From contig DYJD01000007.1 of assembly GCA_020723325.1 (NCBI GenBank), forward strand, positions 177,787-241,786: a stretch of DNA of 64,000 bases, in the 5' to 3' direction. Position 1 is the stretch's first letter, and every line of letters begins with the position of its first letter. A program made the translations under genes and the position numbers. Under the pieces are notes generated by a model that was not told the origin of the DNA, made no database searches, and saw only the letters and a program-made list of their open reading frames with translations. This DNA is from Desulfosudis oleivorans (GTDB lineage Bacteria > Desulfobacterota > Desulfobacteria > Desulfobacterales > SURF-7). Of this stretch, positions 35,457 through 44,900 are shown piece after piece.

Positions 35457-36945
35457 GCCTCATCGGCAAAATAACCGTAAACGCCGTGCCTTTGCCCGAC
35501 TCGCTTTCCACATCGATATAGCCGCCCATGGAATCCACAATCCCTTTGACAATGGGCAGGCCCAGGCCGGTCCCGGTGACATAGCGGGTTTTTTCGTTTT
35601 TGATCCGATAAAAGCGCTCGAAGATCTTGTCGATATATTTGGCCGGAATGCCGATGCCGTTGTCTTTCACGATCACGCGGAAATTCATGCCGGTCATGTC
35701 CAGCAATACCTGGATGGCGCCGCCTTCCTGGGTGTAGTTGATGGCATTGGTGATCAAATTCCCGAAAACGCTTTCCAGGGCCAAAGGATCGGCCGGCATG
35801 TCCGGCAGCGGCTCAGCCGGGGCTGACAGCGTAATGGTCTGGCCCTTGGCCTTGGCTTTCACGCCCAGGAAATCCACCACATTCTGCAGCAGTTCCTTTA
35901 ACTGAATGGGCTTGGATTCCTTGGCGGCAATGCCGGCTTCAATGCGGGAAAGATCCAGCAAGTCGCCGATGGTGGAAATCAACCCTTGAGTCTTTTCCTT
36001 GGCCCGGGAGAGCATGTTCACATCATCCGGTGAGGCTGCATCCCCCACCATATCGCTCAGAACCACGGCCAACTGCTCATGAATGGTGGAAAGGGGCGAG
36101 CGTAGTTCATGGGAGACCTTGGCCACGAACTCGGATTTCATCTTATCCAGGGCCTTCATGGCGGAAATGTCCACCAGGTTGACCACAGCCCCCAGGCATT
36201 CACGCCGTTCCCCCAATACCGGCCGCCCCCTGGCCAGCAGACATTTGCCGTCGGGGAGTTCCAGCTCATAGGTGGGGATATCATCAAAATCAATATGGCG
36301 GCCCTGGGAAATTTCCAGGATCAGCCTGCACAGGCCGGGATCGGAAATATAGGCCTCGATTTTCCGGCCCGGTCCCAGGTCCTCGGGCAGGCCCAGCAAC
36401 TCGTGAAAGGCCGGATTGATCAAAACCACCTGGCCGCCGGCGTCGGTGACGATCACGCCGTTGGGCAAATATTCAATGATGGTATGGATCCTGCTTTTTT
36501 CCGTGTGCAGATCCCGCAAGGTCCGCCGGCGTTCACCGGCCATACGCTCGGCTTCCTGTTGCAACTGCAATTTTTCCCGGGCGCGGTTCACGACGATGCG
36601 TAACTGGTCCGGCTCATACGGCTTGGGGATGAAATCATAAGCCCCGCGTTTCATGGCCTCGATGGCGGTTTCCACCGTGGCGTAACCGGTGATGACGATC
36701 ACCAGAATGCCGCGCTCCATGGCAACAATGTGCCTGAGCACCTCCATGCCGTCCATGCCGGGCATTTTCATGTCCAGCAGCACAATGGCCACCTGCTCTT
36801 TTTGCAAGACCGCCAGGCCCTCTTCCCCCTGGGTCGCCTTTAAAACCCGGCAGTTCATCCTGGACAGGATCCGCTCGGCTCCATCCCGCAACACTTTCTC
36901 ATCATCAATGACCAGTACTACGGTCTCATCGAGATTAAGCGCCAC
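35452..36945 (-). CDS. Hybrid receiver-PAS-histidine kinase
   Basis: 497 residues from GTG 36945, which has AGGAG six bases upstream and overlaps the preceding kinase gene by 11 bp. Order: receiver domain at the N-terminus (about 1-120; VIDDE, phospho-Asp in VLLDMKMPGMDG, KPYEPDQ), a coiled coil, a PAS domain (about 165-265), HisKA with FVAKVSHELRSPLSTI (His near 294), and HATPase with NLITNAINYT, KDNGIGIP and GTGLGLPIVKG. No membrane segment. The receiver probably takes a phosphate from the upstream kinase and controls this kinase domain, a cascade. Last gene of the string that starts with hdrA. Confidence 0.93.
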   Translation of the reverse strand: MALNLDETVVLVIDDEKVLRDGAERILSRMNCRVLKATQGEEGLAVLQKEQVAIVLLDMKMPGMDGMEVLRHIVAMERGILVIVITGYATVETAIEAMKRGAYDFIPKPYEPDQLRIVVNRAREKLQLQQEAERMAGERRRTLRDLHTEKSRIHTIIEYLPNGVIVTDAGGQVVLINPAFHELLGLPEDLGPGRKIEAYISDPGLCRLILEISQGRHIDFDDIPTYELELPDGKCLLARGRPVLGERRECLGAVVNLVDISAMKALDKMKSEFVAKVSHELRSPLSTIHEQLAVVLSDMVGDAASPDDVNMLSRAKEKTQGLISTIGDLLDLSRIEAGIAAKESKPIQLKELLQNVVDFLGVKAKAKGQTITLSAPAEPLPDMPADPLALESVFGNLITNAINYTQEGGAIQVLLDMTGMNFRVIVKDNGIGIPAKYIDKIFERFYRIKNEKTRYVTGTGLGLPIVKGIVDSMGGYIDVESESGKGTAFTVILPMRQ

Positions 36946-38428
36946 TTTGTTCTCCTTCTTTTTCTTTTGGCTTGACCGGAAGTTCAATCAAGAACGTGGC
37001 TCCCTCCCCCGGTTTACTTTCAACGGAAATTTTACCGTTGTGATCCAGCACGATGCCGTAGACCATGCTCAAGCCCAGACCTGTGCCCTTGCCTTCTTCC
37101 TTGGTGGTGAAAAAGGGCTCAAAAATATGGTCAACGACATCTTCGGGTATGCCCGGCCCGGTATCCGCAATTTCCAGCAAAACCCTTTCCCCGTCCGCCG
37201 TCAAGCCGGTTTTGAGAGTCAAACGGCCCTTGCCTTCCATGGCCTGGGCCGCATTCAGGATGATGTTCATGAACACATGGTTCATCTGCTGAATATCCAC
37301 CGGGATTTCCGGCAAACGCTCATCAAAGTTGCGGATGATTTCAATGTTCTGGAACAGGCTCTGATTTTCAAGCAAAAACAATGTGCGGGAAAGGGCTTTA
37401 TTGAGGTTCTGGGACCGCATCATATGGCTGGTCTGGCGGGCGAATTCCAGCAGTTCCTTGACCGTATCCCGGCAGCGTTGGGCTTCATGCAGAATGCGGT
37501 CCATGTCTTCCCGGGCCGCTTCGGGCAGATCATATTCCTCCAGAATGAGCTTGGCGTACAGGGTGATGCCGCCCAAGGGATTGTTCAATTGATGGGCTAC
37601 CCCGGCGCTCAATTTTCCCAGGGAAGACATTTTCTCAGCCTGTAGCAATTGCACTTGGGTTTTCTGGAGTTGGGCTTTCATGCGGAATTCCTCGCGCATG
37701 TCATGGAAAAAGCCGATGGAGGCCACTTCACGCTCGCCCTCATAGACAATGGCCGCGTTCAACCGGATGGGGATGAGCTCGCCGTCCTTGCGGACCACAT
37801 CCACTTGATAGGATTTGAGCTTGCCCTTGCCCCCGTATTCCTCACTACGCAGCTTGCGCATGATGTCCTTGGCGCCGTCGCCGGGGTAAACATCCCGGAT
37901 ATTCAGGCTGCCCAAGGCTTCCTCAGGACTGTAGCCGCTGATTTCCACCGCTGCCTCATTAAAGACAATGATTTTACCGGTCATATCCGCTGCGATGACC
38001 CCGTCCACGGAACTTAGGATCAAATTGCGGAAAAAGGCATTGGACCGTTTCAATTCCTCGCCCATTTCCTCCCGGGAGGGTCGCTCGATTTCAAGGATCG
38101 TGATGGCCTCCGGTCCATCTTCGGCAAGGATGGGGTAAGCATAGCGGCAGGAAGAGAGCTGGTCCTCGGGCAGACCGACATAACGGCTGCGCAGCACCGC
38201 CTTGCATGATTGCAATACATCGGTTGCCGGACAACCCGGACAAGGCTCGGCTAGGTCGTAAAAAAGTCGGTAACATTTCTGGCCCAGAAAATCGGGCGGT
38301 AGCTTCTGCTTGGTATGATCATTGGCCGCCATCATATCATAGTCCGGCGATATGATGAAAAACTTGCGTTTGGTGGCGTCCAGCGCCTTGATGAGACAAT
38401 CTTTTTCTTTTTCAGTGCGTATCTTCAT
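36935..38428 (-). CDS. Soluble sensor histidine kinase with a Cys-rich N-terminal PAS domain
   Basis: 497 residues. First PAS-like domain (about 15-115) contains [19 protein letters not shown] and a further Cys in SCKAV, spacing that could bind a metal or respond to redox. Second PAS (about 125-250) with [15 protein letters not shown]. Then HisKA with [16 protein letters not shown] (His near 293) and HATPase with [19 protein letters not shown] and [11 protein letters not shown]. No transmembrane segments. It begins 6 bp after the AroE-like stop and overlaps the hybrid kinase, so the three are co-translated. A similar Cys-rich PAS occurs in the kinase at 46777. Confidence 0.92.
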   Translation of the reverse strand: MKIRTEKEKDCLIKALDATKRKFFIISPDYDMMAANDHTKQKLPPDFLGQKCYRLFYDLAEPCPGCPATDVLQSCKAVLRSRYVGLPEDQLSSCRYAYPILAEDGPEAITILEIERPSREEMGEELKRSNAFFRNLILSSVDGVIAADMTGKIIVFNEAAVEISGYSPEEALGSLNIRDVYPGDGAKDIMRKLRSEEYGGKGKLKSYQVDVVRKDGELIPIRLNAAIVYEGEREVASIGFFHDMREEFRMKAQLQKTQVQLLQAEKMSSLGKLSAGVAHQLNNPLGGITLYAKLILEEYDLPEAAREDMDRILHEAQRCRDTVKELLEFARQTSHMMRSQNLNKALSRTLFLLENQSLFQNIEIIRNFDERLPEIPVDIQQMNHVFMNIILNAAQAMEGKGRLTLKTGLTADGERVLLEIADTGPGIPEDVVDHIFEPFFTTKEEGKGTGLGLSMVYGIVLDHNGKISVESKPGEGATFLIELPVKPKEKEGEQSGA

Positions 38429-38434
38429 CTATAT

Positions 38435-39253
38435 CTATAATTCGGCTTCCAGAGTCTTTTTAAACTCTTCCGGTTCCACATCGATTCTGGTCCACAGGGA
38501 AAAACAACGCCGGGACTGATGGGCCAGGGTGGACAGGCCGTCCATGAAAGGAATGTTCCGGTTCCGGGCCATTTCCTGCCAGAAATTGTCCCGCCGGCCG
38601 TAATTCAAATCCACGGCCAGTTCACAATTGCGGATATCCAGTTTAGTCGCCAAGGCTGCCAGCTCCGGTGACTCATCAGGACTTGAAACCGAGGTGGCGT
38701 TAATAATGATATCGGCAGCAATTGGTTCCCGGCCCATGGCGGCCAGGGAACGGGCCTCGCCGCCGATGCGGCGCACGATATTGCGGGTGTTTTCCTCGTT
38801 GCGGCCGGTGATGATCACGGTTTTGGCCCGCAACCAGTTTAAAATAAACACCACAGCCCTGGCCACGCCGCCGTTGCCGAAAACCAGGCCAGTCTTGTCC
38901 GCCACTTCAAAACCGGCTTCCTCCAAGGCATCCATGAAGCCCACGGCATTGGTATTGTAGCCTTTCAGGGTATCGCCATTGCGTACGATGGTATTAATGG
39001 CGCCCACGATATTGGCGCCTTCGGAAAGAATATTGAGGTGGGGGATCACCGCCTCTTTGTAGGGCACGGCGATATTGGCACCGTCAATGTTCAATACCCG
39101 CAGGCTGTGCAGGGCCGGTGCGATTTGCCCGGCATCCACTTTTAGCGGAACATAGGCGCCCCGAATGCCCACCCGTTTTAATACTGCCGTGAAAATCGCC
39201 GGGGCCTTGGAACGGAAAACGCGCTCATCACCGAGGATGCAGAAAATTTTCAA
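38435..39253 (-). CDS. Shikimate-dehydrogenase-like protein with altered active site
   Basis: 272 residues, AroE fold: substrate domain (1-100) with GANIAVPYKEAVIPHL (catalytic Lys kept) and NAD(P) domain with FGNGGVARAVVFIL and ITGRNEENTRNI. Two substrate-site positions differ: the usual SKSP near residue 15 is SKAP, and the usual GxNTDxxG is GYNTNAVGF, so the catalytic Asp is Asn. That makes it doubtful as the shikimate pathway enzyme; it may reduce another substrate or serve as a sensor. The start is a TTG at 39253 with a poor ribosome site; an in-frame stop lies just upstream. It is 6 bp ahead of a histidine kinase, an unusual position for a biosynthetic gene. Confidence 0.8.
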   Translation of the reverse strand: MKIFCILGDERVFRSKAPAIFTAVLKRVGIRGAYVPLKVDAGQIAPALHSLRVLNIDGANIAVPYKEAVIPHLNILSEGANIVGAINTIVRNGDTLKGYNTNAVGFMDALEEAGFEVADKTGLVFGNGGVARAVVFILNWLRAKTVIITGRNEENTRNIVRRIGGEARSLAAMGREPIAADIIINATSVSSPDESPELAALATKLDIRNCELAVDLNYGRRDNFWQEMARNRNIPFMDGLSTLAHQSRRCFSLWTRIDVEPEEFKKTLEAEL

Positions 39254-39285
39254 GCGCAGGTCTCATAATTGGAATCATAAGGAAA

Positions 39286-39364
39286 CCCTCAGGAGGGGCT
39301 TGCCCTTCATGCTTGGGTCGGTGGATAATATACACCGCTCACAGCCGAAAGCCCCCTCCTAGGG
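39286..39364. repeat. Long imperfect inverted repeat in the gap between the CheY and AroE-like genes
   Basis: CCCTCAGGAGGGGCTT at 39286-39301 pairs with AAAGCCCCCTCCTAGGG at 39348-39364 across a 46-base loop. On the minus-strand transcript it lies between the response-regulator stop and the TTG of the AroE-like gene. It may protect or attenuate the mRNA; there is no T-run. Confidence 0.6.
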
Positions 39365-39395
39365 CAGGGATGGCCGCAACAACGCCAGTGGATTG

Positions 39396-39782
39396 CTATT
39401 CCAACAGGCGTTTGACACTTGCCAGAATTTCATCCGCCGAAGCCGGTTTGGGAAGATAATCGTCGGCTTCCATGCTCATGCCGTGATGATGGGAATAGCG
39501 GGTGGAACCCACATGATCCGCCACCGCCGTCAGCATGACAATGGGGATATCATGATATTTATCACTCTTTTTAAGCTCGGCGCAAACTTCGTACCCGTCT
39601 TTTTCCGGCATCATGACATCCAGGACAATGGCATCCGGCGGATTGGCCTTGACTTTTGCAAGGGCTTCCACGCCGTCATAGGCCACTTCCACGCTGAATC
39701 CGGCTTTTTTCAGATTGTTCTGAACGATCGCAGCAAAATCCGGCTCATCATCCACCACAAGAACTCTCTTTTTTTCGCTCAT
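39396..39782 (-). CDS. CheY-type response regulator
   Basis: 128-residue stand-alone receiver: VVDDEPDF, phospho-acceptor Asp in IVLDVMMPEKDG, Thr in VMLTAVAD and Lys in DYLPKPASADE. An insertion with STRYSHHHGMSME lies between the Thr and Lys strands; it is rich in His. AAGGAG precedes the start. It lies 88 bp after metF and 142 bp before the AroE-like gene, all on the minus strand, so it may carry signals from the local kinases. Confidence 0.93.
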   Translation of the reverse strand: MSEKKRVLVVDDEPDFAAIVQNNLKKAGFSVEVAYDGVEALAKVKANPPDAIVLDVMMPEKDGYEVCAELKKSDKYHDIPIVMLTAVADHVGSTRYSHHHGMSMEADDYLPKPASADEILASVKRLLE

Positions 39783-39870
39783 ATCGGTCTCCTTCGTTTA
39801 AAAAGCTTGGTCCACAAGGATTTTATAGCTGTTCCGTCTGTGGAATGTCAAGCATTCTTGAATGCCGGCG

Positions 39871-40800
39871 CTATACTTCCGGCCGGGGAAAAAGACCGGC
39901 TTTTTCCACGATCTCGGGCACCTTCTCTTCCCATTCGATGGCCATGACATGAAAGCCGCGCACCCCTTCAATTTCCTTCAAACGCTGAATGGATTCGATA
40001 CAAATTTTAATGCCTTCATCCGCCTGCTTGTCCTTGGGCGTACCGGCCATGCGGTTCACGATTTCATCGGGCACATCCATGCCCGGCACCCGGTTTTTCA
40101 TGTATTTGGCCATGCCGGCGGACTTGAGGGGGGTGACACCGGCCAGGATGAAGACCTTCTCGTGCAAGCCGCGGTCCCGGGCCAGTTTCATCCATTTTTC
40201 GAATTTATCGAGATTATAAATGCACTGGGTTTGGATGAATTCAGCGCCGGCGGCGATTTTCTTGGCCAGGCGCGGCACCCGGATCTCAAAAGGATCGGCA
40301 AAGGGATTGGCAGCAGCCCCCACAAACATGCGCGGCGGTCTTTTGATTTCTTCGCCCCCTAGAAACTTGCCTTCATCGCGCATGTGCCGGACGGTCTGGA
40401 TCAATTGCATGGAGTCCAGGTCATGGACATTCTGGCCCTTGGCGCAATCCCCGAAACTCTGATGATCGCCGGACAAGCACAAAATGTTATGGATATCAAA
40501 GGAGGCCGCCCCCAGAATATCGCTCTGAATGGCGATGCGGTTCCGGTCCCGGGTCACCATTTGCAGCACCGGTTCCAGCCCCAGCAATTTCAAACGAATG
40601 CAGGCCGCCAGACTGCACAGCCGGGTCACGGAAGTCTGATTGTCGGTTATATTGATGGCGTCCACATGATTCTTGATCAGATTGGTCTTTTCAATAATCA
40701 CTTCCGGATCACTGCCCCGGGGGGGACCGCATTCGGAGGTCACCGCAAGATGACCGGCGGCAAGCATCTTCTCCAGTTTACTCGGTGTTTTCACGTTCAT
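39871..40800 (-). CDS. metF: Methylenetetrahydrofolate reductase catalytic subunit
   Basis: 309 residues, TIM-barrel FAD protein. Visible: TSECGPPRGSDPE near the N-terminus (Glu equivalent to the catalytic acid), DAINITDNQTS, a LCLSGDHQS segment in the position of the pterin-binding Asp, and FIQTQCIYNL. It reduces methylene-THF to methyl-THF in the methyl branch of the Wood-Ljungdahl pathway. Its ATG overlaps the metV stop (ATGA). The neighbours metV, mvhD and hdrA match the arrangement known from Moorella (hdrCBA-mvhD-metVF), so electrons probably come through an HdrA-type flavoprotein and not directly from NADH. Confidence 0.94.
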   Translation of the reverse strand: MNVKTPSKLEKMLAAGHLAVTSECGPPRGSDPEVIIEKTNLIKNHVDAINITDNQTSVTRLCSLAACIRLKLLGLEPVLQMVTRDRNRIAIQSDILGAASFDIHNILCLSGDHQSFGDCAKGQNVHDLDSMQLIQTVRHMRDEGKFLGGEEIKRPPRMFVGAAANPFADPFEIRVPRLAKKIAAGAEFIQTQCIYNLDKFEKWMKLARDRGLHEKVFILAGVTPLKSAGMAKYMKNRVPGMDVPDEIVNRMAGTPKDKQADEGIKICIESIQRLKEIEGVRGFHVMAIEWEEKVPEIVEKAGLFPRPEV

Positions 40801-41465
40801 TCCTGCACATCCTCCCTCTGTACTTTGCGCGGCCCGCCGGCTCTGTCGGTGGACCAGTCCTTGATCGAGAATATCTTTTCATAATCTTCCAGCCGGTTCA
40901 GGGCTTTCAACCGATCGACGATCAACTGCCAGGCGCAGTCGATTTCCTTGCTGATTTCGCATTTGCCCTTGGTGGAGCCGCCGCAGGGGCCGTTCATGAT
41001 CCGCTTGGCACAGCGGGAAATCGGGCAGATGCCGCCGGTGAAGGCCAGAATGCACTGGCCGCAGGCTTGGCAGCGCTCGGTCCAAAGACCGCGTTTTTCC
41101 GTGGCCCCCAAAAAACAGGTGTTGACCCCCGGATAGACCGGCGTGGCTTGATACTTCTCGGCCATGAACTGCACGCCCACGCCGCAGGCCAGGGACACCA
41201 CCGCGTCATACAGATCGATACGGTCGCGCACCTCTTCTAGATATTCATGATCGCATTGCCTTTCCAGGGTGATTTCATCAATGGTAGCGGTTTTGCCTTG
41301 ATTCATGAAGTACATGCGCAAGGCTGAAGCCAACACGCCCACTTCCTTTTTTCCGCCCGCCTCGCAAACCGTTACGCATTCATTGCAGCCCAAAATGAGA
41401 ATTTTGGAATGGTCCTTCACCTCCTGGATGATTTCCTCCATGGGTTTTTTGTCTGCAACAATCAT
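40797..41465 (-). CDS. metV: MetV, zinc/iron-sulfur partner of methylenetetrahydrofolate reductase
   Basis: 222 residues from ATG 41465 (GGAG with AAAGG upstream). Cys-rich: LILGCNECVTVCEAGG near the N-terminus, SLACGVGVQ, PGVNTCFLG, then CQACGQCILAFTGGICPISRCAKRIMNGPCGGSTKGKCE, read here as successive short Cys motifs. This is the MTHFR C-terminal domain family called MetV in acetogens, which binds 4Fe-4S clusters and zinc and links MetF to HdrA/MvhD. It overlaps metF (ATGA) and lies 55 bp after mvhD; that gap has a short repetitive CAAATCTCAAAT stretch. Confidence 0.92.
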   Translation of the reverse strand: MIVADKKPMEEIIQEVKDHSKILILGCNECVTVCEAGGKKEVGVLASALRMYFMNQGKTATIDEITLERQCDHEYLEEVRDRIDLYDAVVSLACGVGVQFMAEKYQATPVYPGVNTCFLGATEKRGLWTERCQACGQCILAFTGGICPISRCAKRIMNGPCGGSTKGKCEISKEIDCAWQLIVDRLKALNRLEDYEKIFSIKDWSTDRAGGPRKVQREDVQE

Positions 41466-41520
41466 AAACCAACCTTTCTCCTCGGATTTGAGATTTGAAA
41501 TTTGAGATTTGAAAGCATGC

Positions 41521-41952
41521 TCACGCCGCCTTGGCTTTTTTCGTTTTAATGGGATTCGGGCCCAATTCGCGGATACGCTGATCCATTTCCTTGGCATATT
41601 CCACAAAGCGCGGGGCTTCACTGGATGAAAGATTGTACATCCTCACCCGCTCCCCGCCCACACCCACAGTGTCCAGAATGGCCTTGGCCTGTTCCACGCG
41701 TTTGCGGGCGCGGAAATTGCCCTTGTTGAAATGGCAATCGCCTTCCATGCACCCCACCACGTAAACGCCGTCCGCCCCCTTTTCAAAGGCCCGCAGGATA
41801 TGAAGCACATCCACTTTGCCGGTGCAGGGCACGCGCACTACTTTTATATCCGCAGGGTATTGGAGTCGCATCGAACCTGCCAGGTCCGCGGCAGTATACC
41901 CTCAATAGTTACAGCAAAAGGAAATGATGATGGGCGTGAAATCCGTGGTCAT
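41521..41952 (-). CDS. mvhD: MvhD-type iron-sulfur subunit, selenoprotein (Sec17 at an in-frame UGA)
   Basis: 143 residues when UGA 41904-41902 is read as selenocysteine. The normal family N-terminus is FCCNxC; here it reads FCCNY-UGA-GYTAADLAGS and continues without a break into the conserved RLQYPADIKVVRVPC, KGADGVYVVGCMEGDCHF and GN regions. Reading from the next ATG (41871) would lose the first 2Fe-2S ligands. A hairpin follows the UGA. Known MvhD passes electrons between HdrA and a hydrogenase or MetV; Sec variants are known in methanogens and Desulfobacterota. It starts inside the hdrA stop (ATGA), so the two are translationally coupled. Confidence 0.92.
41877..41904 (-). promoter_or_regulatory. 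Candidate bacterial SECIS hairpin in mvhD
   Basis: After the UGA (41904-41902) come 7 bases, then stem CTGCC / GGCAG enclosing GCGGACCT, with a GG in the apical loop as expected for SelB binding. Distance from UGA to loop is 12 bases. Assigned from local sequence only; folding energy was not computed. Confidence 0.65.
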
Positions 41953-44900
41953 AGCACTCCTTCCAGCAAGGCATCAATCTTGCTCACAATCTGATTGTCT
42001 TCATACCAACTGAGTTCGATGGCTTTGGCCGGGCATTCCGAGGCGCATACGCCGCACCCCTGGCACAAGGCCTCGTCAATGGCGCTGACGCCCTCGGCAT
42101 TGATCTTGGGCACCCCGTACGGACAGGAGCGCACACAGACCAGGCAGGAGGCGCACAATTCCTGTTTGACCTTGGCGGTCACCGCCGACAGGGTCAGGTA
42201 TTCCTGGGACAGGTAGGTGATGGCCCGGGAAGCGGCGGCATAGGCCTGGGAAATGGTCTCATGGATCAGTTTGGGGCTGTGGGCCGTGCCGCACACGAAA
42301 ATGCCTTCCGTGGCCATGTCCACCGGCCGCAGCTTGACATGGGCCTCCATGAAATAGCCTTCGGCATTGCGGGCCAGTTTCATGATGGAGGTGAGTTCTT
42401 CGGTGTCCTCGGGCCGCATGCCGGCGCTCAGGGCCAGAAGATCACTGCTGACCACGATGGTGCGGCCCAACACATGATCTTTGAAATAAACCTGAAGCCC
42501 TTCCGGGCCCTTTTCCACCCGGGGCGGGTCCTCCTTGGCAAAGCGGCTGAAAATGACTCCCTGTTTGCGGGCCTCGGTATAGTACTCTTCCAGGAAGCCG
42601 TAGGTGCGCATATCCCGGTAGAGAATGAACACATTGGCCTCGGGATTGAGCTTTTTAATGTGCAGGGCGTTCTTCACCGCCGCCTGGCAGCAGATCCGCG
42701 AGCAATTGGGATTCTCGTCATTGCGCGAACCCACGCATTGGATCATGACCACCTGGTTCAGATCATCGGCCCCCTTTTCGTCTAGCCGCTGGGACAAGTC
42801 CACCTGGGTGATGATCCGCTCATCCTGGCCGTACTGGAATTCCACCGGCTTGTATTCATTGGCGCCGGTGGCCAGAACGGCCACGCCGTGGCTGATCTTG
42901 CGCTCATACATGCCTGGCCCCACCAGCACTTCGGTCACGAAATTGCCTTTGAAACCTTCGAAGCCCACGATCAACGACTGGGCCAGGACTTGAATCTTGG
43001 CATGGTTTTTCACCTTGCCGATCAGTCCCGCCAGATAATCCTGAACAGATGCGCCTTCGATGGTTTCCGTAAGGCGCCGGGCCATGCCGCCCAGCTCGGC
43101 CTCCTTTTCCACCAGCACGGTTTCAAACCCCTGATCCGCCATGGTCAGGGCCGCATTCATGCCGGCAATGCCGCCGCCCACCACCAGGGCGCGCTGCTTG
43201 ACCGGAATTTTCTTCTCCTGGAGGGGATTCAAGGTGGCGGCCCGGGCCACGGCCATGCGCACCAGATCCAGGGCTTTGTCCGTGGCCGCGGCCGGTTCAC
43301 TGGAATGGGACCAGGAATTCTGGTTGCGGATATTGGCCATTTCAAACAAATATTTGTTCAAACCGCAGGCCGCCAGGGTGTCCATGAAGATGCCTTCATG
43401 GGTTTTGGGCGTGCAAGCCGCCACCACGATGCGGTTCAGATTCTGCTCCTTGATGATGGCCTTCATTTGATCCTGGGAATCCTGGGAACAGGTGAACAGG
43501 TTCTGGGTACTGAAGGCCACCCCCGGCAAGGTTTTGGCATATTGCTCCACCTTGGCCACATCCACCACGCTGGAGATGTTCACCCCGCAGTTGCACACAA
43601 AAACGCCGATGCGCGGCTCCTTGCCGGCCACTTCAATTTCCGCCGGCACCTCAAAGGTTTTGGTATTCTCCCATCTTGACCCGTGCAGATAAGCCCCGGC
43701 GGCCCCGGCCGCCGCACTGGCCTGGGTGACGGAACTGGGAATGTCCTTGGGTTCCTGGAACACGCCGCAGGCATATACTCCCGGCCGGGAAGTCTCAATG
43801 GGCGTAAAGGGCCGGGTGCGCGCAAAACGGTACTTGTCCAGTTCGATGTTCAGGCGCCCCGCCAGTTCCTTGGTTTCCTCCGGCACCTGCAAGCCCACCG
43901 AGAGCACCACCATGTCGAAGATTTCTTCCTTGACACCGCCGGATTCATCCGCATAGCGGATGCGCAGATCGCCGCTGGCGCGCATCTCGTCGATGGTATG
44001 CACCCTGGCTTTCACAAAACGAACGCCGGCCTGGTCCTTGGCGCGATTATAATACTTTTCATAGTCCTTGCCAAAGGTGCGGATGTCCATGTTGAAAATG
44101 GTGCAGTCCAAATCGCCGTGGGCATGTTCCTTGGCGATCATGGCATCCTTGATGGCGTACATGCAGCACACGGAAGAGCAGTAGCCGTTGCCGCAATTGT
44201 TGTTGTCCCGGGAGCCGATGCACTGGAGCCAGGCGATTTTCTTGGGCTCCTTGTGGTCCGAGGGCCGGGTGAGATGGCCCATGGTGGGCCCGGAAGCACT
44301 TAAAATCCGTTCAAACTCCAGACTGGTCAACACATTGGGATTGGTTTTATAATGGTAGAACTGATCCAGCACACTGGGATCATAGGGTTCGCTGCCGGTG
44401 CAGAGCAGCACGGCGCCCACATCCACTTCCTTGATCATAGCGGTTTGGCCGTGGTCGATGGCATGGGCGAGACAAGCATCCACGCACTGAAAACACTCAC
44501 AGCAGTAGCCGCAATTCAGGCAGCGGTCGGCTTCCTCCCGGCCGGGTTCTTCGGCCAGGCCGAGTTCCACTTCCAGGAAGTTACCCTGGCGTGCCGAAAC
44601 AGGCAATTCCGGCATTTTAGCCCGGGCGCGCTTTGGTTCCCGCTCCGGTATGGGCCGGTAGATCGGATTTTCATTGGCGATCTGTTCACGGCCTTGGATC
44701 AGATCGCGCTGATCCAGGAAACGCTCGATGGATTCGGCCGCCTCGCGCCCGGCGGCAATGGCGCCGATGGCGATCCAGGGGCCGGTCTGCAAATCGCCGC
44801 CGGCAAAGACTCCGTCCCGTTCGGTGGCATAGGAAACCGCATGGACTTCCGTGGTGCCCCAGCGGGTGAAGGTCAGCCCGGCGATTTCCTCCAGGGCCGA

